5,035 nt of DNA, taken from positions 1 to 5,035 of the forward strand of contig DUGS01000098.1 of NCBI GenBank assembly GCA_013331265.1. Direction: 5' to 3'. The notes beneath the pieces are model-generated. The model was not told the DNA's origin and did not search any database. It saw only the letters and a list, made by a program, of their open reading frames with translations. A program made the position numbers and the translations under genes. This DNA is from Methanosarcina sp. (GTDB lineage: Archaea; Halobacteriota; Methanosarcinia; Methanosarcinales; Methanosarcinaceae). The first letter of the stretch is position 1; every line of letters starts with the position of its first letter. Of this stretch, positions 1-4,848 are shown in pieces.

Positions 1-185
1 GTGAATACTGTCAAACTTAGGTTTCAGAGGCTATATAATATTTACGATTTTATCCTGATGCTGAGAATGAAAAAAACCTTTAAAATCTCTCTTTTTTTGA
101 AAAACTTATTATAATGAAGGCAGACAATGCCTTTTTTCCGGCAAGTTGAGTACTTTACAAAAAAATTAAACGACAACCTGCGTGG
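1..185. other. AT-rich stretch with no convincing gene
   Basis: No gene can be supported here. Plus frame 1 is open from the left edge to a TAA at 112-114 (37 codons), so the tail of an upstream gene is possible. The peptide, which includes LMLRMKKTFKISLFLKNLL, is basic and hydrophobic and matches no family I recognise. A T run at 91-97 could serve as a transcription terminator for something to the left. The sequence CTATATAATATT at 31-42 resembles a TATA box but has no obvious gene behind it. Confidence 0.4.
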
Positions 186-220
186 CTGATTGTTTGATAC
201 CTTGGAGAGAAACTTTATAT
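186..220 (+). promoter_or_regulatory. Promoter with upstream 13-base element and BRE/TATA box
   Basis: A purine-rich BRE-like stretch at 204-212 leads into the TATA-like CTTTATAT at 213-220. Archaeal spacing puts the transcript start about 25 bases downstream, near 238-243, at or next to the ATG at 241. The mRNA would therefore be leaderless or nearly so. Upstream lies CTGATTGTTTGAT (186-198), followed after 11 bases by AAACTTTAT (210-218). The same 13-mer recurs exactly at 1671-1683, again 11 bases before AAACCTTAT. The box is seen in the sequence; promoter activity and regulation are inferred. Confidence 0.6.
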
Positions 221-240
221 GCTCAGGTTTCTTACCCCTC

Positions 241-750
241 ATGGGTAACAGTATGAATAGATGGAAAGTAATAATGTTATGTATAGTCGCAGGTCTGCTT
301 GTTGTTCCTGTAGCTTCAGCCGCAGAAGAATACAGGGTAAACTCTTACACTGATGATACTCTGGCTTCTGCCGGAAATGATTATGTTGTTAGTCCCAGCA
401 CAGAAGATTCTGCAGATACAGAGGATTCAAATATTTCTCCACTATCAACCCATATAAGCCAGGGACAGACCATAACTCATTATGTGAGTTTAGGCTCAGG
501 AATAAATTATCTTGAAGTGGATTTGAACTGGGGGGACACAAGTGATTCCCTTACCCTTAGCGTATCTACCCCTTCAGGAAGCAACGTCGGAACCTACCGC
601 GACAATTCTGATGGAAGCGTGAACGGCAGGATACATCTCAATATAGACCCCTCACAGGGATATGTGGCACAGGGAACCTGGAAGTTCAAAGTCTATGGAG
701 AGTCGGTCAGTGGAACCGAAGATTACACATTTAATGTTGCATTGCATTAA
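241..750 (+). CDS. Small secreted protein with PPC/P-domain-like beta-sandwich
   Basis: The product has 169 residues and is predicted to be exported and soluble or loosely envelope-associated. Residues 5-28 form a signal peptide: basic MNRWK, a hydrophobic core, then VASAA with cleavage likely around ASA/AEE. The only cysteine (residue 14) is inside the signal and no lipobox is seen. Residues 30-68 are acidic and Ser/Thr/Asp-rich, like a linker. Residues 69-169 alternate as beta strands and carry QGQTITHYVSL, LEVDLNWGDTSDSLTLSV and a closing GTWKFKVYGES...YTFNV, which resembles pre-peptidase C-terminal (PPC) or P-type sandwich domains found on many secreted archaeal proteins. No catalytic motif is visible. 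I chose ATG 241 because it sits at the predicted transcript start. ATG 253 (165 residues) also gives a good signal peptide, while the in-frame TTG at 190 lies upstream of the TATA box. The stop overlaps the downstream regulator gene by 17 bases, so the two are probably co-transcribed. Ligand or partner is unknown. Confidence 0.75.
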   Translation: MGNSMNRWKVIMLCIVAGLLVVPVASAAEEYRVNSYTDDTLASAGNDYVVSPSTEDSADTEDSNISPLSTHISQGQTITHYVSLGSGINYLEVDLNWGDTSDSLTLSVSTPSGSNVGTYRDNSDGSVNGRIHLNIDPSQGYVAQGTWKFKVYGESVSGTEDYTFNVALH

Positions 751-1489
751 TCACAGGAGAGTCTGTCTCTTTTGTTTTTTATCTTTACTTTTTATATTGA
801 CAGCGGAGGCTACGGAATATATTGTAACCCCGGCTCCGAATGATCAATTTGGGGTGTCCGTAGCTGGAGAAGAGGTAGTATTGCTCAGGGACTTTACAGT
901 CTACTGGCAGTTCCTCCTATGGCTGGCTGCGATGCAAATTATATCAATGATAGATATATTGCTGCTGCCTTCAAAGCTTATTTTCGCAATACTAGGATTT
1001 CGAGTGGCAGATCATTCAAATGCTGTTGGGGTTCTGAAGAGAAAGCATATATATGCATTTGTCAAAGCATGCCCCGGAATCTGTATCAATGAGATTGCAA
1101 ATTATATGGACCTGAACCGTGGGACTCTGCGCTATCACCTTAATATTCTCGAAGCGAAAAATCTGGTTGAAGCTCACAATTATCGCGGAAAAGTCAGATA
1201 CTTCCAGAATAATTCAACATACGGTGAAAAAGAAAAAGTGGTTATTTCAGCTCTTCAAAATGAGATAGCCCGAAAGATCATTTATAAGATATTGGACGAA
1301 GAAAGCAACACTAACAGAGATCTTGCCCTGGCAACAGGGATTTCAAAAGGAACAATTACCTGGCATATAAAACAATTAAAGGGATTAGACCTTATTGAAG
1401 AAAATAAGGTTGGAAGGAGTACGATGTACAGCATAAATCCCGTTTATCGAGGCACAATTGAAACAACATACGTGAAATTCTGTGAATAA
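734..1489 (+). CDS. Membrane-anchored transcriptional regulator with tandem winged helix-turn-helix domains
   Basis: This 251-residue protein is probably a one-component membrane sensor/regulator. The N-terminus looks like a signal peptide or first membrane anchor: HRR, then a hydrophobic core at residues 10-23 ending TAEAT. Next come about 30 external residues (25-54), then a hydrophobic stretch (57-88) that crosses the membrane. Two winged-helix domains follow in the cytoplasm. The first covers about 101-160, with recognition helix LNRGTLRYHLNIL (127-139) and a wing ending KVRYFQN. The second covers about 176-236, with ISKGTITWHIKQL (203-215) and a wing ending RSTMYSINP. Both are of the ArsR/MarR-like wHTH type. 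The open frame runs back to 662, but that part lies inside the preceding gene. ATG 734 gives the complete signal peptide, while AGGAGA at 755-760 has no suitable in-frame start after it. TTG 737 is an alternative. The 17-base overlap suggests translational coupling and a functional link with the secreted protein. Targets are unknown; the promoters at 186 and 1671 are candidates. Confidence 0.85.
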   Translation: MLHCINHRRVCLFCFLSLLFILTAEATEYIVTPAPNDQFGVSVAGEEVVLLRDFTVYWQFLLWLAAMQIISMIDILLLPSKLIFAILGFRVADHSNAVGVLKRKHIYAFVKACPGICINEIANYMDLNRGTLRYHLNILEAKNLVEAHNYRGKVRYFQNNSTYGEKEKVVISALQNEIARKIIYKILDEESNTNRDLALATGISKGTITWHIKQLKGLDLIEENKVGRSTMYSINPVYRGTIETTYVKFCE

Positions 1490-1527
1490 CTGGTACTGAT
1501 GAAAGATAAATGAAAATTTATTATACC

Positions 1528-1548
1528 TTTCTTTTTTTGCTTTTGCTT
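1528..1548 (+). terminator. T-rich terminator after the regulator gene
   Basis: The sequence is TTTCTTTTTTTGCTTTTGCTT, about 40 bases past the regulator stop codon. Archaeal RNA polymerase terminates at such U-rich tracts without needing a hairpin, and no hairpin is seen. A second T run at 1601-1607 could act as a backup. Confidence 0.6.
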
Positions 1549-1614
1549 CTAAACATTCGGGCCTCAAACATAAAAAATCAAAATACCTTCATATGCACGG
1601 TTTTTTTGAATCTG

Positions 1615-1662
1615 TTCATGACTTATGTTCAGAGCACCAAACAATTCATGATATAAATTCAG
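1615..1662 (+). repeat. Two direct repeats 30 bases apart, upstream of the second promoter
   Basis: TTCATGACTTATGTTCAG (1615-1632) and TTCATGATATAAATTCAG (1645-1662) match at 14 of 18 positions. Both keep TTCATGA and TTCAG at the ends. The offset of exactly 30 bases is close to three helical turns, which would put both on the same DNA face. Within the same area CAAACAAT (1638-1645) is the perfect inverse of ATTGTTTG (1674-1681). These could be operator sites; no binding protein is known. Confidence 0.4.
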
Positions 1663-1670
1663 CATTCGTC

Positions 1671-1712
1671 CTGATTGTTTGATGATGTGGCTAAAAACCT
1701 TATGCTTTATAT
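1671..1712 (+). promoter_or_regulatory. Second promoter sharing the 13-base upstream element
   Basis: CTGATTGTTTGAT (1671-1683) is identical to 186-198. After the same 11-base gap comes AAACCTTAT (1695-1703), followed by CTTTATAT (1705-1712). Either AT-rich box could serve as TATA, giving a transcript start around 1724-1738. The only plus-strand gene downstream is the small membrane protein at 1958. Shared spacing and sequence imply shared control with the 241-1489 pair; this is inference. Confidence 0.5.
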
Positions 1713-1779
1713 TGAGTATGTAAGAAATAATTATGGAGTTCAAATATTCCCTCCCGAGTAGATTTGAACCCGAAGTACG

Positions 1780-1833
1780 GAGGCATGATAATGTCAGCCT
1801 TGAGAATAATTAGGGCTTGCCTGATCATGCCTC
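1780..1833 (+). ncRNA. Strong stem-loop in the leader of the 1958 gene
   Basis: GAGGCATGAT (1780-1789) pairs perfectly with ATCATGCCTC (1824-1833). Inside a 6-by-6 internal loop with a few possible pairs, AGCCTT (1796-1801) pairs with AGGGCT (1812-1817, one G-U), closing a 10-base AT-rich loop. Lying downstream of the promoter at 1671-1712, it could be a 5' leader structure or the core of a small RNA. The inverted repeat could also act as DNA, for example as an operator. It matches no riboswitch class I recognise. Confidence 0.45.
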
Positions 1834-1953
1834 TGGAGTAAAAACACACAGGGTAGTAGTATACATAATTTCTCTGGCTGAGGCGTGGTTGTAATAGATT
1901 AAAGTGCATAGGTATGGGTTATATCACTTTTCATAAATTCATAACAGGGGTGC

Positions 1954-1983
1954 ACCAGTGACTTATATACCAGTGACTTCTAT
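1954..1983 (+). repeat. 15-base tandem duplication spanning the GTG start
   Basis: ACCAGTGACTTATAT (1954-1968) is followed directly by ACCAGTGACTTCTAT (1969-1983), 14 of 15 identical. The length is a multiple of three, so the frame is kept and each unit carries a GTG in frame (1958 and 1973). Confidence 0.85.
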
Positions 1984-2227
1984 ATTAGATTTAAAAAATT
2001 TTGAAAAAACGGGTAAAATCATAGTTTTGATTTATATGATTTTAGCGCTATCTTTTTTTACAATTGTTTTATTCTCTCAAATAAGCGGAAAAAATGTCTC
2101 AATTGGAGGCAATTATCCCTTCCTGGGTATGCTTTTGGGTTTATTGGCCAATATTGGGATTCTAATGTTAATTTCTGTATCTGTGCTTGAGTTTATCAGG
2201 GCTTACAAGAAAGCTTCCAATAAATAA
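1958..2227 (+). CDS. Small membrane protein with two transmembrane segments, function unknown
   Basis: The 89-residue product is not a family I recognise. A short polar N-terminus (1-19) precedes a hydrophobic segment at 20-42, a Gly/Asn-containing loop (43-53), a second hydrophobic segment at 54-80 rich in Gly and Leu, and a basic tail RAYKKASNK. That basic tail suggests both ends face the cytoplasm. No catalytic or metal-binding residues stand out and there is no cysteine. GTG 1958 is the chosen start because GGGGTG at 1947-1952 is a good archaeal ribosome binding site five bases upstream. A second GTG at 1973 arises from the tandem duplication but is 20 bases from that site. The gene probably depends on the promoter at 1671-1712 and would then have a long structured leader. 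It converges on rps6e. The shared promoter element is the only evidence linking it to the secreted protein and regulator. Confidence 0.65.
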   Translation: MTYIPVTSILDLKNFEKTGKIIVLIYMILALSFFTIVLFSQISGKNVSIGGNYPFLGMLLGLLANIGILMLISVSVLEFIRAYKKASNK

Positions 2228-2268
2228 TCAATAAACAAATAATGTAAACTGTGCACATCAAGAACACG

Positions 2269-2316
2269 ATACAAAAAATGTAAACTAATACAAAAAGCGT
2301 AAACTAATACAAAAAA
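2269..2316. repeat. 19-base tandem repeat in the convergent spacer
   Basis: ATACAAAAAATGTAAACTA (2269-2287) is followed directly by ATACAAAAAGCGTAAACTA (2288-2306), 17 of 19 identical, and by a 10-base partial third copy (2307-2316). AATGTAAACT also occurs at 2241-2250. On the minus strand the A runs become T tracts downstream of rps6e, so the repeat may supply several termination sites. Slippage in simple A-rich DNA is another explanation. Confidence 0.75.
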
Positions 2317-2367
2317 GACTCAAAACGAAGAAAATTGAAGAGTATTTTAAATCCCGCCCGAAGGCGG
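2311..2367 (-). terminator. Hairpin and T tracts at the 3' end of rps6e
   Basis: On the minus strand, nine bases after the rps6e stop, CCGCC-TTCG-GGCGG (2367-2354) forms a five-pair stem closed by a cUUCGg tetraloop, an unusually stable RNA cap. T-rich minus-strand tracts follow, including six T at 2316-2311 and further runs at 2296-2292 and 2278-2273. The T tracts probably terminate transcription. The hairpin may protect the 3' end of the mRNA. Confidence 0.6.
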
Positions 2368-2376
2368 AACTTCGAA

Positions 2377-2787
2377 TTACTCTGCTGCTGGAGCTTCTTC
2401 TGCGGTTTCGAGGCCGAGAAGGGCTTTTATGGACTTGCTTCCGTATTCAACGATCTTGGCGTTGACCTGGACGATGTCGTGAGCAATTTCTTTGCCGCGC
2501 ATCATTTTTCTCCTGCGCTGTCCTGGGAGCTTGGCAGCGTAGCCGACACCTGTTGCGGTCAAAATCCTCTGTCTTCTGGGGCCCGGAAGGTCTGGCTTCA
2601 TAACAAAACCGCTGCCATCGCAGCCGCCAGTGATCTGGACTTTGTAGCCGGCGAGCCCGAAAATGGCACCGTCAACAACGTCCCCAATTGACTTTCCAAC
2701 TAATGCATTTGCTTCAGCGTCCTTAATATCAATCTGGTAAGCACGCGCTTCTTTTGGATCAGAAACTACAACTTTGAAATTTGCCAT
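2377..2787 (-). CDS. rps6e: 30S ribosomal protein S6e
   Basis: This 136-residue protein is the archaeal/eukaryotic S6e protein of the small ribosomal subunit, absent from bacteria. Length is normal for archaea, which lack the long phosphorylated tail of eukaryotic S6. Family signatures are clear: GKSIGDVVDG (31-40), GYKVQITGGCDGSGFVMKP (47-65), PGPRR (68-72), GVGY (80-83), and the basic PGQRRRKMMRG (88-98) that contacts rRNA. Cys56 sits where many relatives have Ser. The last residues (ETAEEAPAAE) form an acidic, alanine-rich tail. The start is well set: GGAGGA (2798-2793) is a strong ribosome binding site five bases before the ATG. The gene lies 127 bases downstream of infB in the same direction and is probably part of that operon, though the spacer leaves room for its own promoter. 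Confidence 0.97.
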   Translation of the reverse strand: MANFKVVVSDPKEARAYQIDIKDAEANALVGKSIGDVVDGAIFGLAGYKVQITGGCDGSGFVMKPDLPGPRRQRILTATGVGYAAKLPGQRRRKMMRGKEIAHDIVQVNAKIVEYGSKSIKALLGLETAEEAPAAE

Positions 2788-2887
2788 GTGAATCCTCCAA
2801 TCAGATTATTTATAATATTTCTTTGCCTTACCTTGCTTTTTTATCTGAGTTATCTTGAATTCTTATCCTTATCCTTGCTGCATCCTG

Positions 2888-2909
2888 AATATGCTGCTGC
2901 CTGCATATC
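2888..2909 (-). other. Small hairpin just after the infB stop
   Basis: ATATGC (2889-2894) and GCATAT (2903-2908) are perfect inverse copies around an eight-base loop, with a possible extra G-U pair at 2888/2909 on the minus strand. It begins five bases past the infB stop. No T run follows on the minus strand, so it is not a typical terminator. It could be an mRNA stability or processing element between infB and rps6e, or chance. Confidence 0.3.
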
Positions 2910-2914
2910 AGCCT

Positions 2915-4693
2915 TTACTTTGCCCAGAAAGGATTGTCTTTCCTTTTAAGTGACAGGAAAATATCAAGAGTTTCCTTTTCATCGGTTGAAAGGGAGTCGT
3001 AGATCTCGTGCTCAAGAATTTTGGCATGCCTCTCAGGCACGTTAACATAGAGCACATCTCCTTCTTTGATCTGCCTGCCTACGGTTGCACCTTCAATTGC
3101 CATTGCAACTTCTTTCCCTACCTTTGCAGAAGGAATATTTTCCCCTTCGGACTGCAGGCCCTTGATCTTGCCAACAACGTTTCCGTTTTCGAGCATGACA
3201 TCTGCATTTGTTCGAATAACTCCGCCGAGCACTCTTACCCCGACGACTGCGGGTTTGCTCTGCCGGAAAACACATCCTGGAAGGATCTTGAACTTACCGG
3301 GACGGATTATTGTGTCGAAAATCTTCTTTTCAGCCAGTTCCTGCTGCTCTTTGACGTACTTCTGATAATCTTCAACCAGGCGGTAGATCACGTCACTTGT
3401 AAATACCTTTACACTGCTTTCCTGCAGGAAATCTCTGGCATCAGGGTGGACCTTAACATTGAAACCTATAAGCACCGAGTAAATGGGGTCTTCAACTGTC
3501 GAAGCCTCAACCGCATCCCTGTGGGAGATGTCTCCTACTTCGGCTTTCCTGATAAGGACCTCATTTTTCTGGAACTCGTGGACAAGGGCTTCAAGGGAGC
3601 CAAGGGTATCTGCTTTAATCATTATCCCGACTGAACCCGTATCAATCCTGACCTCATCGATCTCGGACTTTACCTGGGATACAATCTCTTCAAGGTTATC
3701 TTCCGTTGCAACCCTTATGGGAGAGCCTGCAAGTGCACCTTCAAGTCCCGGAGCCGAGATCTTTACACCAGCAGCAGCAGTGATCTTATTCACCTGCTGG
3801 AACTTGCTCTCATAACGGATTTCGGAAAGTTCCCTCGGCTTTAAAAGAGCTCTCACCTTTGTCTGGATCGGCTCGCCCAGGCTTCCGATAACAACCGTAT
3901 CTCCTTTCTTCAATGCACCGTCGTAAAGGATAATATCAAGAGTTGCTCCGAGACCTTTTTCTTCCTTTACCTCAAGGACAGTCCCGACTCCCGGGCCTTT
4001 GGCACTGTACTGCAGGTTTGCCTCAAGGAATTTCTGGGCAAGACCTAAAAGCACCATAAGGACATCAGGAATACCTTCTCCTGTAAAAGCGCTTACAGGG
4101 ACTACGCCAAGGGTTTTCTGGAAGTTTGTTACCCTATCATAACGTTCTGCGGCAAAGCCCTGGTTGTAGAGTTCGCCTATTACCTCGTAGAGCTTTGTTT
4201 CAAGCCTTGCCTGGACATCACTGGACTGCCTCTTGAAAGTAGCTGCAAAAGGCATGTCCTTCTGTGAAACCCAGCCGCCGATCTTATCGATCTTATTAGC
4301 AACAACAACAAAAGGAGTCTTGAACCGCTTTAAGATCTGCAAGCTCTCGTAGGTCTGGGGTTTGAAACCTTCGTTTATGTCAACAACCACAATTGCAAGG
4401 TCGGCAAGCGCGCCTCCTCGGCTCCTGAGGGTTGTAAAAGCATGGTGCCCCGGAGTATCTATAAAAAGCAGCCCTGGCACCATGAAACGGTCCCTGAGCC
4501 TCGGGTCTCCGAGCTTATTGACAATCACATCTATAGGGACTTCTGTTGCCCCTATGTGCTGGGTGATAGCCCCGGCTTCTCCACTGACAATAGCAGTACC
4601 CCTGATCTTGTCAAGCAGAGTAGTTTTCCCGTGGTCAACGTGCCCCATCACGCAGACTATAGGTGTCCTGAGATTTTTTTTCTTGTCGGTCAT
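2915..4693 (-). CDS. infB: Translation initiation factor IF-2 (aIF5B type)
   Basis: This 592-residue GTPase promotes ribosomal subunit joining and works with initiator tRNA and aIF1A on the small subunit. The G domain (about 8-226) has all motifs: GHVDHGKTT (G1, 17-25), the switch I threonine in HIGAT (46-50), DTPGH (G3, 79-83), NKID (G4, 133-136) and SAFTGEG (G5, 201-207). Domain II, a beta barrel, spans roughly 230-330 and domain III roughly 335-435. A long charged helix (434-458) leads to the second barrel, domain IV (about 460-553). The C-terminal helices end at NPFWAK. The long variable N-terminus of bacterial IF2 and eukaryotic eIF5B is absent, as expected in archaea, and no intein interrupts the P-loop. 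I chose ATG 4693 because AGAGG (4706-4702) lies eight bases upstream. The in-frame ATG at 4711 would add six residues and has a poorer site. It lies between ndk and rps6e in the usual archaeal cluster. Confidence 0.97.
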   Translation of the reverse strand: MTDKKKNLRTPIVCVMGHVDHGKTTLLDKIRGTAIVSGEAGAITQHIGATEVPIDVIVNKLGDPRLRDRFMVPGLLFIDTPGHHAFTTLRSRGGALADLAIVVVDINEGFKPQTYESLQILKRFKTPFVVVANKIDKIGGWVSQKDMPFAATFKRQSSDVQARLETKLYEVIGELYNQGFAAERYDRVTNFQKTLGVVPVSAFTGEGIPDVLMVLLGLAQKFLEANLQYSAKGPGVGTVLEVKEEKGLGATLDIILYDGALKKGDTVVIGSLGEPIQTKVRALLKPRELSEIRYESKFQQVNKITAAAGVKISAPGLEGALAGSPIRVATEDNLEEIVSQVKSEIDEVRIDTGSVGIMIKADTLGSLEALVHEFQKNEVLIRKAEVGDISHRDAVEASTVEDPIYSVLIGFNVKVHPDARDFLQESSVKVFTSDVIYRLVEDYQKYVKEQQELAEKKIFDTIIRPGKFKILPGCVFRQSKPAVVGVRVLGGVIRTNADVMLENGNVVGKIKGLQSEGENIPSAKVGKEVAMAIEGATVGRQIKEGDVLYVNVPERHAKILEHEIYDSLSTDEKETLDIFLSLKRKDNPFWAK

Positions 4694-4727
4694 ATACAAA
4701 ACCTCTCTCATTCCCGCGTCTTATTTG

Positions 4728-4776
4728 CTGCAGGTCCAGAAGGGCCCGGGTTTCCCCGGAAGGACCCATTATGCAG
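4728..4776 (-). other. Compound stem-loop in the infB leader (inner GAAA tetraloop)
   Basis: CTGCA/TGCAG (4728-4732 with 4772-4776) and GGTCC/GGACC (4733-4737 with 4762-4766) form a ten-pair outer stem with a five-base bulge on one side. After an internal loop, CCGGG-GAAA-CCCGG on the minus strand (4759-4746) makes a five-pair hairpin capped by a GNRA tetraloop. It ends 22 bases before the infB ribosome binding site. The pairing is seen in the sequence; a regulatory role in infB translation or mRNA processing is inferred. Confidence 0.45.
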
Positions 4777-4789
4777 GTACTGGATGAAT

Positions 4790-4837
4790 GAAAGCCCTGA
4801 GTCGTGCCGAAAAACTCCGGTAACACGAAAGGCTTTC
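4790..4837 (-). other. Second compound stem-loop between ndk and infB
   Basis: Three nested helices are possible: GAAAGCC/GGCTTTC (4790-4796 with 4831-4837), TCGTG/CACGA (4802-4806 with 4824-4828) and CCG/CGG (4807-4809 with 4818-4820), the last extendable by a G-U pair on the minus strand. It starts 11 bases past the ndk stop and is separated by 13 bases from the stem-loop nearer infB. No T run follows, so it is not an ordinary terminator. Confidence 0.4.
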
Positions 4838-4848
4838 TCGCACCTGCA

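Larger units (their letters stand above)
1490..1957. other. 468-base intergenic region with terminator, repeats, second promoter and structured leader
   Basis: No protein gene is convincing in this stretch. In order it holds a T-rich terminator (1528-1548), direct and inverted repeats (1615-1681), a promoter whose element copies the one at 186 (1671-1712), and a strong stem-loop (1780-1833). If transcription starts near 1724-1728, the next gene has an untranslated leader of about 230 bases. Long leaders are common in Methanosarcina. The frame at 1733-1813 (26 codons) has no ribosome binding site. Confidence 0.6.

Noticed and set aside
42..242. Minus-strand 66-codon frame near the left edge
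   Set aside because: It crosses the promoter and start of the secreted-protein gene, is rich in Lys and Phe as expected from AT-rich DNA, and has no recognisable motif.
219..248. Mini reading frame MLRFLTPHG preceded by GGAGAG, overlapping the start of the secreted-protein gene
   Set aside because: The same bases form the BRE/TATA box, whose position and upstream element match the second promoter. The transcript would start after this frame.
662..733. Upstream extension of the regulator reading frame
   Set aside because: It lies inside the secreted-protein gene and would place a polar 24-residue extension before a proper signal peptide.
1761..1770. GGTTCAAATC on the minus strand, resembling a tRNA T-loop (B box)
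   Set aside because: The flanking T-stem pairs at only two of five positions, and no acceptor, D or anticodon arm fits. At most it is a decayed tRNA fragment, with no other support.
1733..1813. 26-codon frame starting MEFKYSLPSRF
   Set aside because: There is no ribosome binding site, it is short, and its 3' half coincides with the stem-loop, which explains the sequence better.
2335..2691. Plus-strand open frame across rps6e
   Set aside because: It is a shadow of the S6e gene, which has full family motifs and a ribosome binding site on the other strand.
2805..2820. TATA-like TTATAAAT on the minus strand just upstream of rps6e
   Set aside because: It would start transcription at about the ATG, leaving the strong GGAGGA site untranscribed. 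An upstream start or read-through from infB fits better.
3008..3634. Several plus-strand frames inside infB, the longest 208 codons
   Set aside because: They run antisense to a complete, conserved gene in GC-richer DNA and show no domains or start signals.
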